DNA of 64,000 nt. Source: Plectrocnemia conspersa. Its lineage: Eukaryota > Arthropoda > Insecta > Trichoptera > Polycentropodidae. The stretch lies in NCBI GenBank assembly GCA_009617715.1, contig VTFK01000074.1:1178001-1242000 (forward strand), given 5' to 3'. Of this stretch, positions 24,601 through 34,560 are shown one piece after another. Every line of letters begins with the position of its first letter. The stretch's first letter is position 1. The position numbers and the translations under genes are program-made. The notes beneath the pieces are model-generated. The model was not told the origin of the DNA, did no database searches, and worked only from the letters and a program-made list of their open reading frames with translations.

Positions 24601-25948
24601 GCAAGTGTACCAGTGGATTAAAAAAAATCGAAATAGCATGCATTGTATAATACAGTTTTCCTACGAAAAGTAGTTACATTACATTAAAGGTAAATTGCCA
24701 AATGACAAGTAAATAAATAAAAGTTCAAAATAAAATTCAGTTAAATAATTCATTAGACGTATATCACTTCAGAAGTGTACTAGTGGCTTGGGAAAAGTAG
24801 TTAAACATCAGCAGTTGAAATGGGTGTAAAAAAATTAAGTGAGAATTAATAAAATAAGCATCACATATAGTCAGTGATATATAATGACAAATCAAATTAA
24901 AACCTAAGTTATGTTAAAAATTCTATACATTGCTATATTGTCTTGTAAATTATTACAGAAAATATGAACATTTAATTTACCTCTATATATATGTACATAT
25001 AGTAATTTCAATAATAATATTCATCTTCATATCATAAAAATAAATTTATGACTAATATTACTAAGATAATTTTAATAAAAATATTCGTATGTACGTACGT
25101 AAAGCAAATACAAACATAAGTATATACAAAAACTCGCCTCCGAAAGACCTTTGCTCTATGTAATAAACATTATTATTATAAATATAATAAATAGACAAAT
25201 AAAATAAATCCAAAGGTTAGATTGAGATTTGCCTTTGCCTTCTAACATTTCCGAGTATTTTCTAGTATAAAAATAGCTTTATACTCACTCCATCGACAAA
25301 AGCAACTCCATATTTAACTAGAGATGTTAAAAAGTCTCCGATGGCTTTCGATGATAAAAAATCATTCCTTTGTACAATCGCCACATGATTTTTAACTTCA
25401 CTTCCATACCAAAATTGTTTTTGAGTGATCGTTTCTGTTCTCCAATTATTTGGCCAATATTCCCACAAAAAGCTAGATGAATACTTCGAATAGTGTTCAT
25501 CCTCCCCTAAAAATTTAACCTTTAAGCACAAATTTTCTTTGTATACAAAATTAATATATTTTAACTTACATTCTATGTGCAAAATATTATCCTTAATTGA
25601 TACATTTTTTGGATAAGGATTTTCAGGCACCTCCAAAAAGTCGTGTCTTCTTTGATAAGTTTCTATAATATAACATTCCTTACATCTGCAATAAATACAA
25701 AATAAATATATTAATATTTAAAATAATACACTAATAAATAATATAAATTTTCATACATACCTACAGTTTTCTCTTAACCAAAAAAAACAATAACTAAACA
25801 CTTCGTGGTTTTCTACTTTTATTTTTACTTCCCCATCTTTAATGTAAGCACTCTTGATTTTGTCTGAAATAGTATTTATATTACTTATACATTTTTTTAA
25901 ATATTATTAATAATTTAATACTGAACAAATTTAAGAACCTTCGTTCAT
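12603..25948 (-). CDS. TMLHE: Trimethyllysine dioxygenase (8 coding exons, 372 aa)
   Basis: Fe(II)/2-oxoglutarate dioxygenase that hydroxylates N6-trimethyllysine, first step of carnitine synthesis. Exons in transcript order: 25948-25939, 25863-25761, 25685-25570, 25506-25289, 24033-23858, 20022-19798, 19364-19231, 12739-12603; all phases agree. The N-terminal domain has the Cys-rich WLRENCRCKEC stretch seen in this family; the double-stranded beta-helix has Fe ligands His197 and Asp199 (SHTDST), distal His340 in DNWRLLHGR, and a likely 2-oxoglutarate Arg349 in FTGSR. The segments HCLKHDGTGGETILVDGF and FTSDMSRADTAY favour TMLHE over gamma-butyrobetaine dioxygenase, its closest relative. The first exon (ATG plus 10 bases, donor GTTCTT) is inferred from phase and a TATA/Inr pair just upstream. 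The model has no clear mitochondrial presequence, which is odd for TMLHE (human protein about 420 aa). Confidence 0.92.
12740..19230 (-). other. TMLHE last intron, 6.5 kb
   Basis: The intron runs from donor CCAG|GTATAA to acceptor TTTTCAG|GAAGG and separates the exon with the distal iron ligand from the rest of the enzyme. It contains a higher-GC, high-complexity block (about 13200-13740), a degraded jockey-like LINE (about 17540-18160), and otherwise AT-rich sequence. The open frames inside the GC block (both strands, up to 112 codons) lack homology I can recognise and convincing splice sites. Confidence 0.75.
17540..18165 (+). mobile_element. Jockey-like non-LTR retrotransposon relic (reverse transcriptase)
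   Basis: Read through many frameshifts and stops, the plus strand gives the diagnostic order of a jockey-clade reverse transcriptase: GLPQGSILGPF...YTIDLP (about 17545-17610), a WRIKAN-type segment, then YLGIQLNRRLEWRNHI (about 17805-17850), LGLKLRK.Y, LIKPIW, and the C-terminal APWF/YVPN-like and RLKD-like pieces near 18030 and 18120. The catalytic YADD/FADD region near 17620 is degraded. Only the 3' half of the reverse transcriptase survives, so the copy is 5' truncated and dead. It lies in sense orientation opposite to TMLHE, inside its last intron. Confidence 0.75.
19365..19797 (-). other. TMLHE intron, 433 bp
   Basis: AT-rich intron with donor AG|GTACGT and acceptor TTTTCAG. The plus-strand open frame inside it is a low-complexity AT shadow. 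Nothing else is seen. Confidence 0.8.
20862..21700 (+). mobile_element. hAT-like transposase relic (ZMYM1-type family)
   Basis: The start, with CCCGGGGCCC-like GC-rich sequence and a GTCGG/GACCTCAAATAA-CGAATCT segment, matches two other copies here (46820-47500 plus, 40320-40480 minus). Downstream, frames on the plus strand read FFDAALFMLKL, then LLFEPLKN, EISDRRKRK, and in a shifted frame GELLSVEIFHIKSKYDANNKAK followed by LLNKIKKLNI and a CERSFSKLK-like end near 21650. That order fits hAT dimerisation-domain transposases of the zinc-finger MYM type in insects. Several frameshifts and stops make it a pseudogene. Family assignment is by pattern only. Confidence 0.55.
21718..22010. other. GC-rich patch of unknown origin
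   Basis: About 290 bases are clearly richer in GC than the surroundings and directly follow the hAT relic. A minus-strand frame of 83 codons is rich in Trp and Arg and looks non-coding. It may be part of the same transposon or an unrelated insertion. Confidence 0.4.
22374..22450. repeat. Perfect 39-bp tandem duplication
   Basis: The unit beginning TTTTTAACAAAGTGTTTTTT occurs twice in a row without mismatch, followed by an AT repeat. The identity suggests a recent slippage event. Confidence 0.85.
23322..23500. repeat. GC-rich foldback element, arms about 80 bp
   Basis: The left arm (about 23325-23405) and the reverse complement of the right arm (about 23412-23497) agree at roughly four bases in five, with almost no loop. 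The central arm section GAGTGAGTGAGAGATAAG is matched perfectly. The GC content and CG-rich ends contrast sharply with the AT-rich intron around it. A miniature DNA transposon (foldback MITE) is most likely; a transcribed long hairpin is an alternative. Confidence 0.75.
24034..25288 (-). other. TMLHE intron, 1.26 kb
   Basis: Donor GGA|GTGAGT and acceptor TTTTTTAG flank a sequence with a degenerate three-copy tandem repeat of about 190 bp (24370-24810). The rest is AT-rich and featureless. Confidence 0.8.
24370..24810. repeat. Degenerate tandem repeat, unit about 190 bp, three copies
   Basis: Blocks resembling CGGTGATACATGTTTGCCAC followed by CAG...AAGTGTACYAGTGG start near 24374, 24569 and 24741. 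Copies one and two are clearly alike; the third is shorter and more diverged. All share the ACTAGTGG motif. Confidence 0.6.
25507..25569 (-). other. 63-bp TMLHE intron with no stop and length divisible by three
   Basis: Donor T|GTAAGT and acceptor TTTTTAG|GGGAG remove exactly 63 bases. Splicing gives a Trp codon across the junction and joins LHIE to WEDEHYSKY, the continuous family pattern. Without splicing the frame stays open and adds 21 residues in the middle of the N-terminal domain, so naive gene prediction would keep it as exon. Confidence 0.85.
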
Positions 25949-25974
25949 GATCACAGTTAGACTGTTAAACCGAC

Positions 25975-26008
25975 ACTGAATGAGTTAAATGTCACATGGT
26001 TTAATATA
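25975..26008 (-). promoter_or_regulatory. TMLHE core promoter (TATA and Inr)
   Basis: On the minus strand TATATTAA (26008-26001) lies 31 bases before the A of an arthropod initiator TCAGT (25979-25975). The predicted start site is 25977, giving a 28-base leader before the ATG at 25948. Confidence 0.55.
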
Positions 26009-26702
26009 TGTGTTAATGTTATCATAATTGCTCTGACCTATGATAATTAAAGACATATATGTGTATAATCAAATTTTAAAAATAAAACTAAGCAAATTAT
26101 ATATATCTCTATTGTTAACTAATTTGTGATAACTAATCTGTTTTTATTTATTTTACATTTTTATTAAATTATCACACATAGCTAATATTCAGAGTTAAAA
26201 TTTATTAGTAATTCCAAAATAAATGTCGTTTTCTATTAAAACAAAAAACACTTTTAAATCCTTTTTTATTTTAATGACTCAAAATATAATTTCCTTCCTA
26301 ACTTCGCCTCTCTGTTAATTTTTAATTCCATTAACATAAAATATTTTAGGGCTTTATACAAAATATTCTGCTTATACATCGTCTGCATTTATTTGTCTTG
26401 GCAGTGTTGCATCGATCGAAATAAATTTAGTCGGAATCAGCAAGGTCCGAAGAATATGGTGGATGATATAAAATCATCCAATCAAGTTCCATCATTTTAT
26501 CGAGTCAATTTCACTGTCTCATACGACAATTGTTGTCATACTCATTTCACATATTCGGTTATCAAAGTTAGGTTATAAAAAAAGTAGTTAGTACCTACAT
26601 ATACATTTTTTTAAGGTTTGAACTAATCTAACGATGTTTTTAGTCACTAAATATTTTAAACGTAATTTTTTTACTGAATTTCGTTATATAATGTTATATT
26701 AA

Positions 26703-27211
26703 CCCTTTGGGCGATATCGACGTACATGTACGTCGATCGATATTTCACTGTTTTAAAGTACCCCTGATAGTTATACATTTACATATATAATTGAAGAAAT
26801 TTTCTAAGAAGATTTCTATAGAAAATAATACCAATAAATTAAAGAGTACGAAATAAATGTACATATCAAAAAATATTTTATAATAATTTTATAAAAAATA
26901 TTGAGAGCTTCTGAATTGATATAAAAAAAATCCACAAAAGCCGAAAAATATATAAATAACATATGTAAAATAAATAATATATAAAAAAAACGAAATTTAA
27001 TTAAAAAAGTGTTAAAATAAATTATAAAAACATTCTAATACAAAAAGTAGTAAAATAAATTAAAGCAATAGTTCATGATAAATGCTATATAAAATAATAA
27101 TAAATAAAAAACAACAGAAATAATTATGGAAAAATATGTGAAATTAACTCAAGTCTAGGTGTGTACTAACAAATTAACAAATGTGTATGAATTAACTCCC
27201 TACTCAAAAGG
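26703..27211. mobile_element. Possible piggyBac-like miniature element
   Basis: The left boundary reads TTAA followed by CCCTTTGGGCG and then a perfect 22-bp palindrome ATCGACGTACATGTACGTCGAT (26716-26737). A right boundary ACTCAAAAGG followed by TTAA occurs at 27202-27215, close to the complement of the left end. TTAA targets and CCY termini are typical of piggyBac. The terminal repeats are short and imperfect, and no transposase is present. Confidence 0.4.
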
Positions 27212-27238
27212 TTAAAACATGTATTGTAACCGAAATAT

Positions 27239-27271
27239 TTATAAAAAAATCTGATTATCACTATAATCAGT
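27239..27271 (+). promoter_or_regulatory. Upstream duplicate of the CPQ1 core promoter
   Basis: TATAAA at 27239 is 30 bases before the A of TCAGTTT (27267-27271), an ideal spacing. The 45-base block TATTTATAAAAAAATCTGAT...CACTATAATCAGTTTGAAC recurs, with small changes, at 27571-27618. Confidence 0.5.
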
Positions 27272-27574
27272 TTGAACGTATTTTTATATATTACAACACC
27301 AAATTTAAATTTAAAATACATAAAATTAATAATTTATATTCTTAAAAGTCAATATAGTAGTACATGTACTTTTTTTCGTTCAGCCAAAATTTATTTACTT
27401 ATTAAAAAATATTTTCAATATACTTATCAAAGTCAAAGTGAGGAAGGTAAATAAAAATTAAGATTATAACTAATCTAGCAATGTTTTTAGTTACTACATA
27501 TCTTTAACGTCTATTTTTTATTGAATTTCGTTATATAATGATTTTATCGAATTTCGTTATATATACAAGATATT

Positions 27575-27613
27575 TATAAAAAAAATCCGATTATCACTAT
27601 CACTACAATCAGT
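27575..27613 (+). promoter_or_regulatory. CPQ1 core promoter
   Basis: TATAAA at 27575-27580 and initiator TCAGTT with its A at 27611 (spacing 36, lengthened by a CACTAT repeat). The predicted leader is about 140 bases and contains two tiny upstream frames (ATG TAC TAG at 27658 and ATG TAA at 27694). Confidence 0.55.
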
Positions 27614-27752
27614 TAGAACAATATAAATTGCGATACGTTTCCTTGTTTATCGCAGAAATGTACTAGATATTATTGATTTGTATATCAACGATAATGTAAT
27701 TTATCGAGCATTGTGTTTAACGTTGTACATAACACCAGTGTTTTTCTCCAAC

Positions 27753-29287
27753 ATGGCTTGGTTGTATTGGTGTTTGAGTATAATATTAGTATTCAATTCT
27801 ATTCTACACCCAACTATTGCAAAAGCATCAATAGCATGTGAAGATTTGCCTAAAGAAATCATTGAAGATATCTCTAAATATGCTTCGACAGTCGATAGAA
27901 TCATAGAGTACTATAGAAACGGTCCATTTAAAGGAGAGACATGGAAAAGGTAAGTTGAAATGAAGTATCTTATTAAACCAGTTTTAATGGCATATTTTTT
28001 TTAGAATTGCTGATTTCGTTGATAAATTCGGATCTCGGATAACAGGTTCTAAGGCATTAGAAGACGCTATAGATCATTTATTGGCAGCTTCTAATGCTTA
28101 TGATTTAGATAACGTTCATGGAGAAGAAATAGATGTAAGATGTCTTGATTAATCAAATTCTAGTACTTGTATAATAATATTATTTTATTAGGTGACTGCT
28201 TGGGTTAGAGGAGAAGAAAGCGCAACACTTTTAAAGCCAAGAAATAAAAATCTACCTATTCTTGGCTTAGGTTACAGCATCGGAACAACGTCTGAAGGAA
28301 TAACCGCAGAAGCTATCGTCGTCAAGAGTTTCGATGAACTGCGATCACTCCCTGATTCTAAAGTCAAAGGTAAAATAGTTGTTTACGATCAACCTTTTAC
28401 CAGTTATGGAGAAACAAATCAGTATAGAGGCAAAGGAGCATCTGAAGCTAGTAAAAAAAGGAGCTGTAGCTGCCTTAATTCGCTCTATATCACCTTTTTC
28501 AATGGTCACTCCACACACAGGCATTCAGTTCTATGAAAACAACATTGTGAAAATACCTGTAGCTGCATTAACACACGAAGATGCAGACTATTTATACAGA
28601 GAGCAACAAAGAAACAATCCTATTGAAATAAATTTTAAAATGGGTGCAAAATCTCATCCGGCAGTTTCGCGCAATTTCGTATCAGAGCTGAGTGGATCTA
28701 TAGAGAAGGATCGGATTGTTATAGTGTCTGGACACATTGACAGTTGGGATGTTGGAGATGGTGCTATGGATGATGCTGGTGGCAGCTTTATATCCTGGTT
28801 AGCGCCTATAGTTATTAAAGAATTGGGTTTGAAGCCTAGGAGAACCATCAGAACAGTTCTATTCACAGCTGAAGAAGAAGGTGTCGAAGGCGCCGCTAAA
28901 TATGAACAGCAACACAAACACGAACTGAACAATCTAAGCTTCGTTATGGAATCCGATTATGGGACTTTCGCTCCTCTCGGGATAATGTATCAAGGCAGCA
29001 AACAAGGAGAATGCATGGTTAAGGAAATATTGAAGATGTTCGCGTCTATCAACGCCACGGATATATCCTTGCAGGGGCCAGGTCCTGACATTGCTGTATG
29101 GACATCTCAAGGTGTACCTGGAGGTGGTCTTTTAAACGATAACAAGGAATACTTCTGGTACCATCACACCGATGCTGATACGATGAACGTGCTAAATTCT
29201 GATGTGATGGATTTAAATGGAGCCTTTTGGACAGCTTTTACTTACATCATAGCTGATATGAAATATGAAATACCAAGAGATAATTAA
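27753..29287 (+). CDS. Carboxypeptidase Q-like M28 metallopeptidase, copy 1, with a one-base frameshift
   Basis: Secreted or lysosomal zinc dipeptidase of family M28. Exons 27753-27949, 28005-28134, 28192-29287; introns 55 and 57 bp. The first in-frame ATG (AACATGG) starts a signal peptide MAWLYWCLSIILVFNSILHP with likely cleavage after TIAKA. With the frame corrected the product is 473 aa, the usual family length. All dinuclear-zinc residues are present: His290 and Asp302 in GHIDSWDVGDGAMDD, catalytic and binding Glu336-Glu337 in FTAEEEG, Asp364 in VMESD, His434 in WYHHTDAD. The run of seven A at 28453-28459 is one base longer than the equivalent codons AAA AAA in copy 2 and puts everything after it out of frame. 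The remaining 275 codons are open, so this is a sequence error, a very young pseudogene or a slippage site. AATAAA at 29326 ends it. Confidence 0.9.
28453..28459 (+). other. Frameshifting A7 run in CPQ1
   Basis: Copy 2 has six A (Lys-Lys) before GGAGCTGTTGCTGC; copy 1 has seven before GGAGCTGTAGCTGC. The extra base changes frame and leads to an early stop about 26 codons later (frame ends 28536). Confidence 0.9.
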
Positions 29288-29325
29288 AATATTCTAAATA
29301 TTTTTTTTTTGTATTTTTAATACTC

Positions 29326-29331
29326 AATAAA
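29326..29331 (+). terminator. CPQ1 polyadenylation signal
   Basis: AATAAA lies 39 bases after the stop codon. Confidence 0.7.
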
Positions 29332-30439
29332 TAGAGCTACCAACTTTTCGAGATTGTTTGATTTTAGTTTTTCGCTCAGATAATGTTTATGTATTGTAAA
29401 AGAAAAAACTCACTTTTCGGCCTCGGATCCTGTCGACGGGAATTCAAAATTTGAAGATTTCATTACGAAGATCGTTTTATGATGGTTTATCTAGTTTAAT
29501 CAATGTATTCTTATAGTCCTTACACACATTAAGTACATATTTCATTTTAATAGTTATAACATACCTAGTTAATTTGCAATCCGAATATTTATATTCCGTC
29601 AAATCGAACAACGCACACGACAAATTAATGAAAATTATGGTCGCGTAGCAAAATTTTGTTTTAAATAATAATTATTTAAAACTGTTGTCACGTTGATGTC
29701 AGCCATCTTGTTTTATACTTGAATACTTATTTTTCATTGGTCGAAACAACAGAATTCAAATTCAAATTTGATTTTATATTATTATATTCAAATATATTTC
29801 CTTTGTTTGCGTGTATTATTATATACACCGTTCATACAAAGCGATACAATTAACAGAGTAGAAAATTGAGCATTAAATGTTTCATTTTAACAGTTTTATA
29901 TAAGAAGATAACCAGAAATAGATAACGAAATGCACAAAAAAAATTGTTCTATTATATTTGAGAATATATGGTTCGGTGATTACTGCGCAAATGAAAATTC
30001 CGATCATAAATGATCAATATATACATATGTATATTTAAGAATACGTTAAGATACACATATAAAAAATAATGTCTTTAATATCGCAGGCGGCAAAATGATT
30101 TTAATTTAAAAATATCATAAAATATAATTATAATAATATTTTATTGTAATAGCACAAACTTTTACTTAAAAATGGAAAGAATATAAATCATTTGGGATTT
30201 TAATATATTTAACAATTAAACAAGCATCCATGTTTAGAATTTTCGCTGTGTGGTATTTTCATGTGCGTAATAATCCGGTCACCAGAATATATGTACATAT
30301 TTGTTTGAATAGTCGATGTACAAAATAAACTTTAAAATGTAAAAAAAAATACTTTATAATGAACAAAAAAAAATTAATCGACACTAAAAGTACAGATAAA
30401 TTTTTATTTTATATTTAAGAGTTTTTTAATCATACGTAT

Positions 30440-30830
30440 GAACACACTTGAAGTTTATTTAAGGTCATTGATTATAACTTAACTAACACTTGATAGTTAA
30501 TCACTTTTGTACATTCCGCTTTATAGATAAACATTTATACAATAGCACATTTATATCCAACATTGATTATTATGACAAAAAAAGTTATACATTTTACGTA
30601 AGCAAACGTTTAATTAAAGACATGGCAGTCATATCAAATAAATGTCAATGACGTACTTAAATAATTTGATTGATTGATTTTTATGTTTGACATTATTATC
30701 CTTGGCCATTAACTATAAATATACAATAAATATTATCATATTTATAAAGCATTGTTTATAAGTTGGTGGGTCATCAATAACATCAAAAGTGAATATTTAA
30801 TATTTTTTGAGGCATCTAAATCGTTAATAA
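30440..30830 (+). pseudogene. Orphan copy of the CPQ2 promoter and leader region
   Basis: Several segments match the 41320-41790 region upstream of CPQ2 in the same order: ACACTTGAAGTTT...GGTCATTG, a T-A-GTTAA segment, TTTGACATT..., the TATA block CTATAAATATACAATAAA (30714 here, 41637 at CPQ2), TTATAA...GGGTCATC and ATCAATAA. After that the similarity fades near a GAGGCATCTAAA that recalls the CAGGCACTCAAA just before the CPQ2 ATG. No carboxypeptidase exon follows. It looks like a decayed or partial third copy. Confidence 0.6.
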
Positions 30831-33069
30831 ATAATTAACTAAATCTGTTCACATCTCTTGCTAGAGAGTTATCTATGAACTGATGGATAACAAGCGATCA
30901 CGACTTTAACGATCATAAAGCATCGACAGTTAATTATTACAATATATTTAATTGCTGTTTTTGTGTACAACCGTCCTCCGAGTATGCCATGTATATTTTA
31001 AGCAAATACTCCCATTTTTTTTTATTGTTCAGGTTATTAAATAGTAAATTCCTGTCCCTTTTCGATACACCCACTTAATCTCTAAATGGGTTTTGCAAAA
31101 TAGTAGGATAGCCGGAGAATTTTACATCTTGAAAATATTGTGAGACATATATTTCATATGCAGAAATCAAGCATTATATTTCTTAAGTTATTTTTAAAAC
31201 GCGCGGATAACCGGGTACCCAGTTCCGGTTCTACCAGGGTCGAAAGTCTTAGTAGAAGGCATTGACAAAAGGACATTTGTCAAGACTTTTGTAAAACTTT
31301 CTTAAGATACAACGTTTATCAAAAGTAACTTTCAAAGCTTAGACTTGCATTGAACTTTAGTTGCTACACATTCCTGCAATTATTTTTTTTACCTGTGTCT
31401 TTTGTTACCACAAAAAGTATCCGAAATTCAAATTTCAGTTAATTATACGTTGTTTATAAATTGTCAATTTTATTTCGGCAAATAAATTGCAATTATTGCA
31501 GTTTTTAGATGAAATAGATAAACAGTGAAAATAACTTATTTTGAATCATAGAAATATTTCATTGTTCATTGCATTTTTGGACACGGCGTTGTCATAACAA
31601 CAAAATTTGTATCAGTGGTTAGGTGGTGTTTTAATATCGATTTAATAATTCCACGATTACAATTCTTATGGAAGTGAGTAAATTTATTTTTTTAATAAAT
31701 TCCTAATCGAATTCGTGGTAGTCATTAAAATTATTTATTTTATTTATATATGCATATTGCGTGAAAATAGAAATAAAATATAGCAGCCAATTAAAATCTA
31801 TATAAATAAAATAAAATAGATTAAATAACACATCTAAAATATATATCATGAATAGAAGCGAGTAATTCAGAATAGATGTACATTAATAATGTGTTAAAAT
31901 TGGCCTTGATCTACATAGTTCATAATCATAGGGTTTTGATTTATTATTCTGTATTAATACAATATTTATTTTATAATTTCATAATCCGACTTGCTAATTT
32001 TAAACATAGGAATTTTAATACTTGAGTTAACTCATTAAGAATTACCTCAAAATAAATTTAACATATTTTTTTAGCATTGTTTTATTAAAAAAACATACAC
32101 CGTTTTTGCTTTATATCTTTCGTGCACCTTTCGTTTACAAATCCCATTGATTTTATATTTTTTATCGAAAAAAAAGTTTAATTTTATTGAATGAAACTAG
32201 TCTTCACTTCAATTATTTTTTTAAAACAAATATTACATCATGTTTTGAACCAAATGTTCACTAAAATTTATTCTTATATACACATGTTTTAAATTATTAT
32301 AATATTTATAGTGATTAAAAATCTTATTGATTTATTAACATTATTCTATAAATCAAAATTAGAAAAACTAACAAACGTTTGAAAAAAATTTTAATTAATC
32401 ACAGTCTGAATTTTTAATTGCAATTTCAATAAATTTAGATTGTGCAAATTTAATTACCACTTTTAAAATATGAAAAAAAAAAATATAATATATAAACAGT
32501 TCCAAGTTTAATTTTCTTGACATATAGAGATTAAAGAGTTTTCTCGCTATTGTTTCGTAATGACGAAAATTTGTTGGCGAGAGGTAATTACGCTCTGTAG
32601 GGCAATAATTCCCGAGAACCTCGTAAATCAATAATGTCGATGGTCGCAGTTTGAGGTAGCAAAGGGTCAGTTTTACAACGAATTTAATCTCGATTTATTA
32701 CGTTAAGCCGTTTCGTTAATTGGTAATTTAATATAGATATACCTAAGTGTTACTTTACAATCTCATGTAATATAATTATTAATTATTTTACTATAACTAT
32801 TTTATACTATTTCTTATATTGATAGGAATAATTATTGCGGTTTTTTTGTAAAAACAATTTAGATGTAATGGTTTCCCCATACCTTTTATCCCGGATTTGT
32901 TGTCAGGAGAAATTTTTGTTTGAAGGTATAAAGATTTTTTTATTTGAAGCATCTCTTGAACAAAAAAGGGATTACTTTTTATCTCTGGTTTTATTTGTCT
33001 TTCCATCTGGGCTTTGAGGGATCAATATACACTTATACATCAGAGACGGTCATTTTAAAAGTCACGGTC

Positions 33070-33165
33070 GATATTTAAAAACAATATAGCAATCAGCACG
33101 GTGGCTAATATCTGATAAACCTGTGTGTGAATCCCATGTGACCCCCTAGTATTTTTCAACATCTA
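33070..33165 (+). mobile_element. Possible degraded SINE head
   Basis: A stretch with GCACGGTGGCTAATATC and TGTGTGAATCCCATGTG resembles weak A and B boxes of a tRNA-derived SINE. It is too diverged to link to the other copies. Confidence 0.3.
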
Positions 33166-33978
33166 TTGTGTTTGGGAGACAAAATAAATTACTTTTATTT
33201 AAATAAAATTCTAGTAATTTTGCTAATGAATATTGCGTGCATTGTGACATTTATTGATTTTAAGTTGTAAAATTGGGTTAGTAATTAATAAAATAGATAC
33301 TTTGATTTGGTGTCCCACTACTTACTTAGTAGTTGCTGATTGTGTTTACATGGTTGTAACAAATTGGGCTAACGCTTATCATGCTACAAAGTAGTTTTGC
33401 CATTTTTATGTAATGGTATTTTATAATATTTCCTTTTACAGATGAAAGCTTATCAAACATTGCTTTGCACAGTTTTTTTGTATATAAAAATGTTATATTA
33501 TATATGATTTGCGCCTTTTATATGGTATCTACGTATAATGAACGTTTAAATGCTATAAGATATGCCACTCAGATAGAGTTTAAATCTACCACATATTTTT
33601 CTATACATATTTGCTCATTTAAAAACACCAAAGATACTTTATACGCTTTGCCGTAATCTGCCGCCTGCTTGTGGTTCTCACGCGATGTTTATTGGATCAG
33701 AAATAAATTTCCAGGCAGATAAAAATATTTCACATATAGGAGTGAAATGAAGTGAGCGAAAATGTAATACAAAAAATATGCGAGAAGAGTAGAAATAGCA
33801 CGCGAAATTATATCAAACTTCAGTCTGAATCTAATCGATTTTTATCATAAAATAAAATCATGGTTTATAACATATTAAATAAAATAACAAAACTATGAAA
33901 TAGTACATTTAAAGCTACAATACTCACATCCGCCCTTTTAATCTTGAAACTATTATTCCCTTTATATATGATTTAAAT

Positions 33979-34560
33979 CAAGAGTCGGCAATCTACGGCC
34001 CGCGAGCCAAATCTGGCCCGCTGCCTATTTTAGTCCGACCCATGAGATTAAAATGTAAAGATTAGATTTAATATTTTTAAGCTCTTTAGAATTTCAAAGT
34101 AAGCGCTTTAACAGAACATCTTCTGAGAAAGTATGCATATTTTTAAGAAGAACACCTTCGGATTAGTTTCTTATCAGAATATCTTATTTGATTTCTTAAG
34201 CAAAAATAATGTGGGTTCGAGTGATAAAAATTTGTAAACAATTCTTTATCATTCCTTGATTCCTATTAATACCTTTCAAGAAGTATGAATATTAGACATG
34301 AACCAGCCTTTACTTATGCAGCGTTATAAAAAAGGCAGTGGTTGTAAACATTTAAAAAATATTCGTACACATTTAATTTATATAATAAAAAATGCTTGAG
34401 AATTTTTGATTTGATATTTCTCTCAAGAAATTCTCGAAGAAGAAACACCAGCCAGTACCTTTTTGAGACCTATTCAAAGATGAAGTACGATCACAATTTC
34501 ACGTCAGCATTAACAGATGATGATTTTTAATAAATTTTGATGGTATGAAGTGACTGCTAT
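33979..34560 (+). mobile_element. Probable hAT transposon relic
   Basis: It opens with CAAGAGTCGGCAATCTACGG followed by CCCGCGAGCC and CTGGCCCGC, the kind of GC-rich GGTCGGCAA...GGCCCGCG terminus found on many hAT elements. A downstream stretch near 34430 reads EILEEETPASTFL on the plus strand before stops intervene. The right end is not located. Confidence 0.4.

Larger units (their letters stand above)
25949..27752. other. Divergent intergenic region between TMLHE and CPQ1
   Basis: The two genes are transcribed away from each other from this 1.8-kb AT-rich region. It holds the TMLHE promoter at its left end, two similar TATA/Inr units for CPQ1 at 27239-27271 and 27575-27613, and a possible piggyBac-like insertion (26703-27211) with a 22-bp palindrome near its left end. 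Confidence 0.7.

Noticed and set aside
27678..27752. Upstream extension of CPQ1 beginning at 27678
   Set aside because: That start is TTG; the first in-frame ATG is 27753, which also gives a proper signal peptide.
28192..28536. Separate short gene ending at 28536
   Set aside because: It is the first part of CPQ1 exon 3 up to the frameshift; the C-terminal tail after 28459 is out-of-frame sequence.
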